DNA of 64,000 nt from Hortaea werneckii (taxonomy: Eukaryota; Ascomycota; Dothideomycetes; Mycosphaerellales; Teratosphaeriaceae). The stretch spans positions 186,001 to 250,000 of the forward strand of contig JBAOKB010000156.1 in assembly GCA_037044905.1 (NCBI GenBank), read 5' to 3'. The first letter of the stretch is position 1; each line of letters opens with the position of its first letter. The notes beneath the pieces were generated by a model that made no database searches, had not been told where the DNA came from, and saw only the letters and a list, made by a program, of their open reading frames with translations. The position numbers were made by a program, and so were the translations under genes. Shown one piece after another: positions 23,134 to 33,534 of the stretch.

Positions 23134-23795
23134 ATGTTCTCGGAATTGATTTGGCCGAGGAAGTGGCTTTGTAGATGTGGTGACAGATGAGATATCCATA
23201 ATTGATGCTAAGTGAACGTGATTTTAATCAAGACTATGAGCAACGACATCAGGTGCCTGTTGAACTATGTGAGAAGGCTTAGAAGAAGCTGGAGGCGTAA
23301 GCCTTTGGCACCAGCAAGCCTTTTGACTCTAAGGAAGGGCAATTAAGCGTAGAAAGGCGTCGATAATTGCATGAAGTGACGTGGTTGCACCTCACGGCTA
23401 ATCATGATTGTGTGCAAATGCAAATCCCTGCTGTACGTATGGACCACTCCAGGACGGCATCTGTGATGAATGTCTCGGTAGTCATCATACCAAGGGTCTG
23501 ATTGCGTGACTTCGTTAATCGCCACTAATGTCTTTGGCATCATACCAAGGGTCTGAGCGTGAGTAGCACTGATAATGTCTTTGGATACCTTACATAGTAC
23601 ATACATAGTATCTAATCAGATTAGTCAGTCAGTCGTTAACTCGAAGGGCCCATCGCCTTCGAGAGCTTCAGTCGCATTTTGCCATATATAAAACTTCTTG
23701 AACCCACTGCCCTCGCTTGGAAAGTGCATACAGATTGTCTCGTGTGAAGAAATACACGCAGATATAACACAAAAGAAAAGAACCAAGTGTCCAAA
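23134..23795. other. Intergenic with imperfect tandem duplication
   Basis: About 660 bases between URA6 and thioredoxin. It contains the duplicated block listed separately at 23483-23584. A TATATAAAA-type stretch near 23682-23691 is a plausible thioredoxin TATA box, about 110 bases before its ATG. Confidence 0.5.
23483..23584. repeat. Imperfect direct duplication, two units
   Basis: The 19-base string CATCATACCAAGGGTCTGA occurs at 23483-23501 and 23538-23556. Each copy is followed, after a diverged spacer, by TAATGTCTTTGG (23526-23537 and 23573-23584). This looks like a tandem duplication of about 50 bases that has since diverged. Confidence 0.75.
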
Positions 23796-24168
23796 ATGGC
23801 AGACACACTCAAACACCCCACCTCCCTCTCAGACCTCCGCAACCTCTTCTCCAGCACAACCTACGTCGCCATCGACTTCTCCGCCGAATGGTGCGGCCCC
23901 TGCAAAGTCATCGGCCCCGTCTTCGCCAACCTGGCCGCCAAACACTCTGCCGGGCCACCTGGCTTTCGCCAAGGTCGACGTCGACGCCGCAAGGGATATC
24001 GCCCAGCAGTATGGCATCTCGGCTATGCCGACGTTCATGTTCTTCAAGGAAGGGAAGCAGGTGGGCGTTAATGGGAAGGCGATGATTCAGGGCGCGGATG
24101 TGAAGAGTTTGAATGCGGCGGTGGAGAAGTTGGATGGGTTGGCGAAGAAGCGGGCGCAAGGATCTTGA
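23796..24168 (+). CDS. Thioredoxin, one frameshift
   Basis: Small dithiol-disulfide oxidoreductase. Active site WCGPC lies in FSAEWCGPCKVIGPVF, and the conserved cis-Pro loop is AMPTFMFFKEGK. Single exon. An extra C in the CC at 23956-23957 shifts the frame after AAKHSAG; removing it joins the second half (HLAFAKVDVDAARDIAQQYG) to give 123 aa. It has a slightly long C-terminal basic tail (GLAKKRAQGS) relative to minimal thioredoxins. Cytosolic: no targeting sequence precedes the fold. Confidence 0.88.
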
Positions 24169-24713
24169 TCTGTGAGGTTGGGTGAGGTGGATGGTTTGAC
24201 TGGTCTTTTGAGGAATGCATGGACGGATGGGTCTTTCGCTTTGTGAGATGATGGTCGGTCTAGCAAGGCTGGCTGCTCTTGTCCTTGCACCAAAATGAGG
24301 AGGCTTGCAAAGATGACGAGGTAGTCACCAAGAAGCTCGATACTAGGAAGAAGATGATAGGGAGCGAAGCCTGCTATGAGAAGGGAATTGAAAATATGCT
24401 CTCTTCACCTGCTGGGCGATTGCTACGAGCAGCTATCCACACGCGCCCAGAGCATGGATAGCACGCCACCTGCCATATCGCATGGGGACCATGCATTTGG
24501 TATTTGTTCACCAAGTTTGAGGTTTCGGGTTTTATGGAACTTGACTGGAACGAGGGAGGGGAGGGGGAGGAACTATCGATGTGGCATGAAGTTTTAAATT
24601 CTTCTATACAAGTCATTTGTACAACCGTCACTATATCCTGACTGTACAAACTATTCCACCTCTCCCGAAGCCACACAGTTTGTTCTCCGCTCGCCATCGG
24701 CCTTTACCGCCCC
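24169..24713. other. Intergenic between convergent genes
   Basis: About 545 bases between the thioredoxin and peptidase 3' ends. I see no gene, repeat or structured RNA. Confidence 0.5.
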
Positions 24714-26007
24714 TCAATGACCAAGCGCATGGCGAATGAGCTTCTTGTATCCTCCTACAGCATCAAACAGTTGCGCTTCCGTGAGCATTTCGTGATCGCT
24801 ATGCGCCACCAAGATGCTCCCTGGTCCGTACAGGTATCGCTTTTGCCCATCTACAGTCTGGTTAAAATTGGGGATGTCGGTGCCGTAGTTCACCGTAATA
24901 ACCTCAAAGCCAGGCACATCCGAGTCAATGTCCACTGGCGCATATCCAGCGCTGGGGAACTCGATCCCAATAACATCCTTCGCTTCCATATCGTCGTCCA
25001 GGAAAGACTTGACGGCGGAATGGACCGCTTTCACGATCTCCTTCTTTATGAAAGCGGGAGTCCCTTCCGCGATGCGTACGGCGATGTTCGCCATCGCATC
25101 CTGCGCAACCACATTCGCTGCGACACCACCTTCGATCCGACCAAGGTTGAAAGGTGGTGACGCCGTACTTGTCGCTCTCTGGCAGCTTCTGCCCGAGCTC
25201 CATCAGCGCCGCAAGGGCTTTGACGAGGACTTCGTTCGCGCTGCGGCCGAGCCAGGGATATCCAGAGTGCGCCGCCTTGCCTTTGGCGGTGAGAATGACG
25301 GCGAGATTTCCCTTGTGACCCGAAGCAAGCTTGCCTTCGGTAGGCTCACCGAAGATGATGGTTTCGGACGCAGGCCTAAGGAATTGGCCGCGCGCATCCC
25401 ATCACCGCCGGTCTCTTCGCCCACGACATACAGCATTGCGATGTCATCAGGTGACAGCTCGTGCTTGGACAGGAGTTCATTGGCAGCCAGGATTTGAGTG
25501 GCGACGCTGCCCTTGGCGTCGACTGAACCGCGTCCAGAGATTGTCTGGTTGGTGGCGCTGTCCTTGTGGTGGTATGGGTAAAAGGGAGGGACCTACCGTA
25601 AATGCGTATTTAGCCCCATGGCAGCACGAGGGATTGAATGGGATCACATGGGTTTATGTGTAAATGGAAGAGGCGTACCGTATCGATATGGCTACTTAGG
25701 AGGACTTTAGCATCTCTTTGCTTGCCTGGCCATGCGAGAACATTGAAGCGCTCAGGGTCGGCTGAGACTTGCTGCTTCTCTACATTGTACCCCTGTGATT
25801 CCAGTGAGGATACAAGCCATTCGCCTACTTGTTTCTCGTTGCCCGTGATTGACTCAATTTGGGTCAGGTTCTGGTGGAAACTGATAAGATCATGTGTCAG
25901 GCTCAGGTGGGCTGCGGAGGTGCTCAGCGGCTCTTGGTGCAACCGGCCTGCTTGTGCATGACAGGAGACGGCTGCAGATATGGCACAGAGCGTACTGATA
26001 GCTTCAT
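24714..26007 (-). CDS. Secreted M20A-family metallopeptidase (carboxypeptidase/ArgE-like), three frameshifts
   Basis: Zinc-dependent exopeptidase of the M20 family. Intron 25593-25678. Metal-site motifs appear in order: SSHIDTVPPFYPY (first His/Asp), ISGRGSVDAKGSVA (bridging Asp), VVGEETGGDGM (catalytic Glu and metal Glu), and the C-terminal ILVAHSDHEMLTE (last His). The dimerisation domain lies between. Three single-base indels break it: a missing base in the TT at 26003-26004 (restoring a signal peptide, MKAISTLCAISAAVSCHAQA), a missing base at 25366-25367, and an extra base in the A run at 25150-25152. Repaired length is 402 aa. The signal peptide implies secretion or a vacuolar location. 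It is divergent from the kinase gene. Confidence 0.83.
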
Positions 26008-26575
26008 GACGACCGTTGCATACACAGCAGACAAACACCAATAGGTGACCAACAGCAATGTCTCTAGTACTTTGTGTTTGTGAGGCAGTGCGGGACTTGT
26101 GGCGGGATTTCCAGCAACAGGCTAAAGACAGGCAGACTTCCGTGCCGACCCTAGCCCATCCTCTCCCGGCCAACGACTTGCATCGCGACTCGAGACGCGC
26201 TTGTCAACGGAGGATCCCTGTCCACCCGCTTGCTTGCTGGCTTGCTATTTGCTTATTGTTCACGCGGTATGCCTTAAACAACGACACAACAACCGCCCCG
26301 ACGCAGCATTGTACTTCTAGCCAAAATCGACGCTTGCCGAGCAGTCTGCGATGTACAGTTGAAAAGAATAGCAAAGCAGCCGCATGGATCAAAGCACCCC
26401 CTTTTGACTGCATCCGAGCGTTGCTTGCCTGCGTTAATGAGGTCGACATAAGGACCCAAATGAAATGAATTACGGCTGTTAGCGGACGACCCTGACGACA
26501 AACCCTTTGACGCAATATACATACCTTCACGAACACGATCTACGCCATTCGAACCAACCCATTCTTCCCACAATC
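26008..26575. other. Divergent promoter between peptidase and kinase
   Basis: About 570 bases shared by two divergent genes. Open frames here on both strands are not protein-like. No repeat is seen. Confidence 0.45.
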
Positions 26576-28751
26576 ATGGCCGGTACCATGTCCAACCCTT
26601 CCGCCGATCCGGAGTCGCTGTACACCAAGCAAGCATGCATAGGCGGAGGTAGCTTCGGCAAGGTCTACAAGGGCGTGGACAAGCGAACGGGACAGTCGGT
26701 CGCCATCAAGATTATCGATGTTGAAAACGCAGACGACGAAGTAGACGACATAATTCAAGAGATATCCATATTAGCTGGCCTGAACTCCCCATACGTCACC
26801 AAGTACTATGGGTCCTATCTCAAGGGCTCCGACCTCTGGATCATCATGGAGTTCTGCTCAGGAGGGAGTTGTGGTGACCTTCTGAAGCCGGGGCTAATAC
26901 CCGAAGATTACATTGCCATCGTTGTCCGCGAGCTCCTAATGGGGCTGGAGTACCTGCACAATGACGGAAAGCTCCACAGAGACATCAAGGCAGCGAACAT
27001 CTTGCTTGGCTCCAACGGCCAGGTCAAACTCGCTGACTTCGGCGTGTCGGGCCAATTGACGGCAACGATGACCAAGAAGAACACTTTCGTCGGGACTCCT
27101 TTCTGGATGGCGCCTGAAGTCATCAAACAATCTGGATACGATCACAAAGCGGACATTTGGTCTTTGGGTATTACAGCACTTGAACTTGCCATGGGCGAAC
27201 CGCCCTACTCTGATATTCATCCAATGAAAGTTCTATTCCTAATTCCCAAGAACCTGCGCCAAGCCTAGAAGGGAACTTCAGCCGCGAGTTCAAAGACTTC
27301 GTTGCAAGCTGTCTGCAGAAAGATCCACGGGCAAGGCCCAGCGCCAGACAGCTACTGAAGCATCCGTGGGTTCGGAAGGCCAAGCGGACTGCTTATCTCA
27401 CCGAGCTTATTGAAAGACTGGAAAGATGGCAAGCCAGCCATCGTGAGAACCGCGAGCGAGGCGAGACGAGGGTGACTACCAAGAAGCTGCATCCGAGCAA
27501 GTGAGCGAGGAAGACAGTGATCTATGGGACTTCGGCACTGTGCGTCCAGTCGGTAGCAGGGCAGCTGGAAATGGTGGAGGAATGGGTGGTGCTGGTGGGC
27601 TGAAGGCCATGAACGAGTCTGGTATGAACTCGCGCTCATCCTTCGCCAACGCTTCGCCTACCAAAAGGTCTGTCTCCAACAAAGAAAACGCGTACGATGA
27701 AGCAGAGGTGGAAAACGCAGAGAGTAGCACTGTGCGGGTTCCATGCCACCACCACCTCTTCCACGCACTCCGTCTCCGTCGAAGAAGCCAGCTCCGCTAC
27801 AGTCCCCAGGTCCGGCTGCGAAAGTGCCACTCCCACAGGCGCCGACTAGACGGCCAGTGGGCGCGGCACAACAGTCTTCACAGCCAGGCGAGGCTATCCA
27901 GCAGGGTGGCAAAGGACACATGACGCCACCCCGACCTTTGAATGAACGTACTGTGACCGGGAGCCAGCCCGAAACCACCTGCGACGCCGCAGACGCCTAG
28001 GATGCTGAACGACGACTTCTTGCAGCAGAGTATCGCCAGTGATATGTCTCAGTACATGAAAGGCCTTCACATCAACGACGAAGGCAATGCAGCTTCGAAA
28101 GCGCAGCCACAGGCAATGGCAGGAGGTTTGGATGGCGCGCAAGAGGCCAGGTCACCCATCCAAGGAGCTAGGCCCATACCAAGCAGAACCCAGAGCGGAA
28201 ACGAATTATTTCAGAAACCCCTTCCCGATCTGAAAGCGCCAGCACAGCCAACGCAACAGGGCATACAGAGTCCCGACCTCGCCACCGCAAGCACTCCAAA
28301 ACTACCTACACAGGAATCACGACCGACCTCCTCCACAGGCCCACCGCCACCCCAACACCAACCGGGACCACCACCCGCCCAGCCCGCGCACCAGCAACAA
28401 CCCGAACCCATCACGGCCCTCTCCTCCGTCATCCTCCCCGCGCTCGAAGCCTCCCTACACCGCCGCTCCTACCAGCTCTCGCTGCTGCAGAAGAAACACA
28501 ACGCGGCCGCGGCCTCGTCGCGCGCCGGCACCACCGATACCGCGCAGCTGCAGGCCCAGAGCCGCGACCTGCTGCTCAAACGCCAGACGCACGACCAGAT
28601 CCGCAAGGGCATCGCCAAGGCCGCCAAGCTCTTCGCCGAGATCGATCAGTGGGATGCGGCGAGCCCCGTCGGCATGGGCGAGGGGGTTGAGGGGCTGTTG
28701 GAAGGGTTTTTGGAGGAGGTGCTGTGTCGGGTTGAGCCTGAGGATGTTTGA
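26576..28751 (+). CDS. Ste20-type protein kinase, GCK-III group (Nak1/POD-6/Sid1-like), four frameshifts
   Basis: Serine/threonine kinase of the germinal-centre III group, which in fungi controls polarity, septation and the MOR/RAM or SIN pathways. No intron. Kinase domain about residues 15-270: Gly loop IGGGSFGKVYKG, VAIK lysine, HRDIKAANILL, DFGVSGQ, activation loop KKNTFVGTPFWMAPEV. The frame breaks after LFLIPKN at a missing C (27253-27254), then near 27459-27470, at a missing C at 27741-27742, and at an extra C at 27968-27970. Repaired length is 725 aa. The second half is Pro/Gln-rich; a conserved helical C-terminus runs from SSVILPALEASLHRRSY to the stop. Whether it is the Nak1 or Sid1 ortholog I cannot decide from sequence alone. 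Confidence 0.85.
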
Positions 28752-29409
28752 TTTGGGTGGTGGGGAAATCGGAGCCTTTTTTTTTTTTCTTTTCTTCTGC
28801 TTTGAATGGGTCATATCTTTGGAGGAGGAGAAGGGGTGGGGTTGGGGACTATTTGGGCAATTGAGAATCGCCTTTTTGCTCAACTGGACAACAATGGGGA
28901 ATGCTTTGTATGAATGGCGGCAGGATGTTCTCCTTTTTTTCCTTTTTTCTTTTTTTCTTTTTTTTGGTCGGTTGAGTATGGGCGTCCATCACACTCGGTG
29001 TAAGGGACAAGGGAGGGGGGCGGATTGTCTTTTTGAAAACATCATCATTTCTCTAACGCTATGCAATGCAAATGCTGCACTCTTTATCTCTCTATATCGC
29101 TCAAAAACTCTCTTAGGACGATGCATCTTGGCGGTCCGAAACATCTCTATCGTTTATCATCACTCTTCGTCATCGTTTTTCGTCGTCATGATCGCGCTAT
29201 GCGACATCGCTGCTACCCACCTCGCAAACCGGGATGGATTGCAACGCAATGCGGATATGTTCAGAGTCACGAGGGACCCTCAGCTAACCAGCATCTGCTA
29301 ACTGGGCACATCGCAATGCGCTATGGATGGGGCTAGATATCCCATTGCATGGCAAGTTCCTTGCCGGCTTGAATGTCAGCGGATCAAACAAAGGATGGTT
29401 TCACGGCTC
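28752..29409. other. Intergenic with polypyrimidine tracts
   Basis: About 660 bases between convergent genes. T-rich tracts occur at about 28777-28797 and 28928-28970 on the plus strand, in the kinase 3' region. A long open frame here is a by-product of the T-rich sequence. Confidence 0.5.
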
Positions 29410-31887
29410 TTAGAACCAGCAGTTCACCACATTGAGACCCTTATCCCGGGCAACAGCCAGCCAATCCACCTGTTCTATCCCGCCCCCCTTGCTCGTCACA
29501 GCCCGCTGCTCATCGTACACGGCCGAGAGAAGCTGGCGCACCCGATAGGTATTCTGCCCGATGCCGCCGTCTCGCTGCAAGGCCGTCATGATATTCATAG
29601 CTTGGATCTTCAAATCAGGTGACGCGCTGACGACCCCGGCCAGGAACACCATGAAGCTGCAGTGTCGCCGCTCGGTGATGCCGGTCTCGAGGTGGCTGGA
29701 CGCCAGGGCTATGATGGCTGCGCAGCGGCGTTCGGTGTCGGCGTGCATGTCGGCTTGGTTGGCGGTGGGCATCATTCGTTGGCCGGGGAAAATCGAGGTT
29801 CGGGAGTAAATCACTGCGGCTTGGTACCCTATCAGAGCCTTTTGTGGAGTTAGTATGATTGGGGAAACAGTCGACCCTGGTTTCAAAACGGTAAGGGACT
29901 CACAGATTCGAAGACGAAACGCTCTCGCGCCGGAAGGTTTTGACCAGCGTCAGGAGATTCGAAGCCGAGGAAACTGGGCCAATTCTGTTGCCAAAATGCA
30001 TGCAGCTCTGACTGTACTTGGCTCACGCTTGCTTGCCAACGAGCATATACCGCGGGAGTCCTTGCCGTCTGGTGTTCGAGAGCTTCTCTCCGACATGCGT
30101 TAGCAGTCCGTGCGAGGACAGCCAGATGATGAAGCAAGCCTTGCTGGAGGCGAACCAATGCTCTAAGGGTCTGTTGCTCCTGCGGTGAGCCCACGTCCAG
30201 TCCTGGAAGCATTGCAGGTAAGATGTTACGCTGCATCAATGCCCAGTAGAAATCGCAATTGCCGTTCCCGAACAGACCCGCATCGATATCTATGGCGCAA
30301 GTGATCCAGATGATGTAGCCTAGGGGCTCGTGGTGTAGCCGCTGATGCCGCTGTACCGCTATCTGCCTCAGCTGCGTGAGATGCTGAGCCCACATGGAGA
30401 AGGCATCATCTGTGTCGTCCGCGCCCATCGGCACGCACACATCATAGACCAATAGCAAGAAATGTCGGAACAAGTTGCCGTCGGAAATGAGATCGTCTGG
30501 AGTAGCAGGAGTGTCCGCTGTCGATAAGGCTAGGTGATAGTGTTGCAACGCATCTTCGAGGGACTGCTGTCCACTGTAAGAGAGATTGAGCGCACTAATG
30601 GCACAGATTGCATGACGAAGCTAGAGAAGTTAGCTGCTGTCGTTCCGATTCCATCTTGACCAAAACATCTTACCGGAGTGAATCCAGACTGGAGCAGGCT
30701 CTCCACCATGCCTGATTCGATTGGCCTGGCAGAAGAATCAGGCGTCTTGGATGTTGGCCACATATGGGAGCAGTCGTCTTGCGATATAGCGGCGAAAGTG
30801 GACGATGGATCTTTCGTCTGCGCCGCCGCTTTGCGCAGGAGAAGCGGCAGGTGCTGAGCTTAACGTCCCTCTGGATCGAGGAGGCGAGGATATCGAGAGC
30901 TGACTCAATACAGGTGGGAACATTTGACGTTGTTCTGATGGAGAAGGACCAGCGCCCTGATATGCCGTTGAAGAGGCATCTTCGAATCGGTCCAAAAGCA
31001 CAAAGTTGGGATCTAGCTCGATGGGCGAGCAATTTAGACTTGAGTCCGCACTCTTCATGGGAGATTCGCGCGTTCTACACTGGCCGGATTCCCTTCTCCT
31101 GCTCGCAGCGGCTGATGCAGAGGCGTATTCCGGAAGGTCGAAGAAACTTTGAGGTGTGACGACCACGCCATATGTTCCGGGAAGCTGAGCGCCGGCTTTC
31201 CTTTCTCTGTCTTCGTCATTCGTGAGCGAAGCAAACGCTGGAAGATTGTCAGGCTGTGACGAAACTGGGCTACTTATCGGGCTCTCCCGCATGCGAGCTA
31301 TGCACGTGTCAGCTATGCCAAGGAGATGAAGTGAACTTTAGATGTAATTGGATTTGCTGCCAACTCTTGTCCAACCCTGTTGTACTTACGATCCCATACT
31401 GTGTTGCCCGTAGTCGTGATATTCCGGTACTTGTTCTGGGTACTTGTCGTCGCATCGCTAAACTACTCGTTGCAGGTCAGGGCGTGAACAGCTAAAAGTC
31501 GGCCTTGTGATAACTTGCGTTCCATCGGTGGTCCCAGTCACATTCACGATTCAACCTCGAGCATTGCTACAATCCACTGTAAGCACAGGGCTATTCCTTT
31601 CGCATCGGGTAACGTACTCCGCATCTCGGATGTTTCTCGTCGCATTTCACCTGCAGATCGTTCAACAATGGCCTTGGCAGAGTCATTTGAGAATTGCATA
31701 CCTTCCGTGTACGACAGGTCCAGCAGCCAGCTCTGCTTCGATGCGATAATCGTGGGGGCCGTCCACCGACATTCGTTTCCACCGCCCGAGATCGTGAAGA
31801 TGTAGCTGGGGAGTCTCGAGGGGCCAGCGGTGGTAGTTGCTGCCCTTTGCCATCTGGTGAAATATTGCTCTCCCTATGGTTTTGCAT
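29410..31887 (-). CDS. Zn2Cys6 fungal transcription factor with GC-AG intron
   Basis: Nuclear DNA-binding regulator; target unknown. Six introns: 31651-31701, 31567-31617, 31463-31518 (GC-AG), 31298-31389, 30621-30673 and 29839-29903. Splicing rebuilds a canonical zinc cluster at about residues 54-84: CWTCRTRKVKC, then RCGQCSRLNREC, with all six Cys spaced C-x2-C-x6-C-x6-C-x2-C-x6-C. HRWNFSDATT and GNTVWDPR follow, a typical post-cluster segment. The C-terminal 500 residues are the helical fungal-specific regulatory domain (for example ICAISALNLSYSGQQSLEDAL). One extra base at 30747-30748 breaks the frame before PDSSARPIESGMVE. Repaired length is 702 aa. Start ATG at 31887 opens the exon carrying the cluster. 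Confidence 0.85.
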
Positions 31888-33534
31888 AATGTTTGTCGTG
31901 TGACTGTGCGGCAGCTACCGCGATCAAAACATGGATCCAGTAGCTGAGGCAAAGATTGGCGAGCTAAGAAGCCAATGAGCGGTCGTCCGAGCTTCGTGAA
32001 AAATGATGCTCACGATACTTTCAAACCTGTCTGTTCGCAAAGCACACGATCAAACTTCTGGAGTAACACTTTGTGATGAAGGTCACAATGAATGCCGACA
32101 TTCGAAGTTTCCCAGGGTGACGCTCGACAGTGAGGCACATACTTGAGCCTGTTTATGTGCTGGCCATGAGTTACACTGTGATGAATGGCAAGAACTCCTG
32201 ACCCTCCTGGATGAGTGTTGTTGGCAGGAGGCTGCCCCCTCCAGCGGCAACATTTCAATGTGGTCTTTGGCGGTGCTGCAGCCAACGCCGTAAAAAATCA
32301 CTTTGTGATTCTCATTTGGACCCGGCAATGACAGCACCATACACCAACGATGTTCTCGGCATCTTCTAGCCTACCGAGAGAGGAAAGGCTGTTCTGAACC
32401 TATACTAAACTCAGTCTGTAGTGCATAGTGCTAGCTTAGTGTGAACTGGGGCCATGGCAAGGCGCCACAATCTCGTCATTGTAGACTGCCTAAATGCCCG
32501 TTATGCGACTTCCACGTGTCTCACTGCTGTGATGCGCAAAGGCTTGGTGGATGTTGAAAGCACTGGCCCATCCCAGAAAAGAGTGGGAGATAAAAGGTAA
32601 CGATGTGGCGTCATGGCAGTGTGATAGCCATGTGGATGTGCTGGGATGTGCTCAGCGGAGGGGAGCGACAGTGTGCTGTGGCGTTCTAAGACACACAACA
32701 ACTATTCTTACGCGTAAGCGTACAGAAGGTTTTCAATCATCAAGGAGCCGTAGCAGCGGACCCAGAAGACGGGTTTATGCTTCTGGAAGCAGCCGGGGGC
32801 GGGTGCAGAAAGCATGAACATCGCCCATTACTTCCCAAAGCAGTTAAGACGAATCCATCAGCTTCTAGCGTGCATCTTTGCGGCGTGACAGGTTGGTTGT
32901 CTCCGGCCGTCGAAGGGCAACATGGGTTGATTGCGTAGGGCGCGGGGGCGCGAGAGGCTGGATGCGCCATCCCAGGGCCAAAACCACGTGGTTCATGTCG
33001 CACATACTTATTACACACGACCCTTGCGTTATGCGGCTGCCGGGTGTTCCTCAACTTTCCGCACGTGAGCCACCCTTCAATAATTGCCCTGGATATAGCG
33101 CTTTCGCGCACTCCACCCGCTTTGTAGTAGTGTGGCGTAGCATGTTGTGTGCTTGTACCTTGGCAACGCCTGATGGTCTCCAGCTGCACAGCTTGATACA
33201 AGGAACGCAAAATGATTATTGATCTGTTCTCTCCCTCACCGGTCCTGGCTCCGTAGCAACTTGCCACCTCATGAAATGGACTTGCATGACCCTTCCAGCG
33301 TCATCATGCTGCTCAGCTAGCACGTTAAAGTTTTTGGAGGCGCATTGGCGTCATCCACATTGCCGAAGCGAAGCACGCCAGTGGGAAGCCTTGCATCGCT
33401 CTCGGTGTCATCATCATCATTATCTATATACAAGCTCATCTACGGGAGGAGGCGGGAATTAAATTAGGCCATCGTCCACGTTTCAGACCATCCCAAGTGT
33501 TGGCGCACGTGGCAGTCGCATGGCGACGTGAGAC
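31888..33534. other. Long intergenic region
   Basis: About 1.65 kb upstream of the transcription factor and downstream of ECM29. Open frames on both strands (largest 32740-33267 minus) lack any motif. CACGTG occurs near 32513, 32986, 33062 and 33507, an apparent cluster of E-box-like sites, but with no gene start near most of them. No repeat or RNA gene is seen. Confidence 0.4.

Noticed and set aside
26576..28751. Programmed frameshifting in the kinase
   Set aside because: Four shifts of mixed direction without slippery heptamers, and the same pattern in unrelated genes, fit sequence error better.
31540..31620. A frameshift in the zinc cluster of the transcription factor
   Set aside because: Using the acceptor TTGTAG at 31567 instead of the upstream TTACAG gives an intact canonical six-cysteine cluster without any indel.
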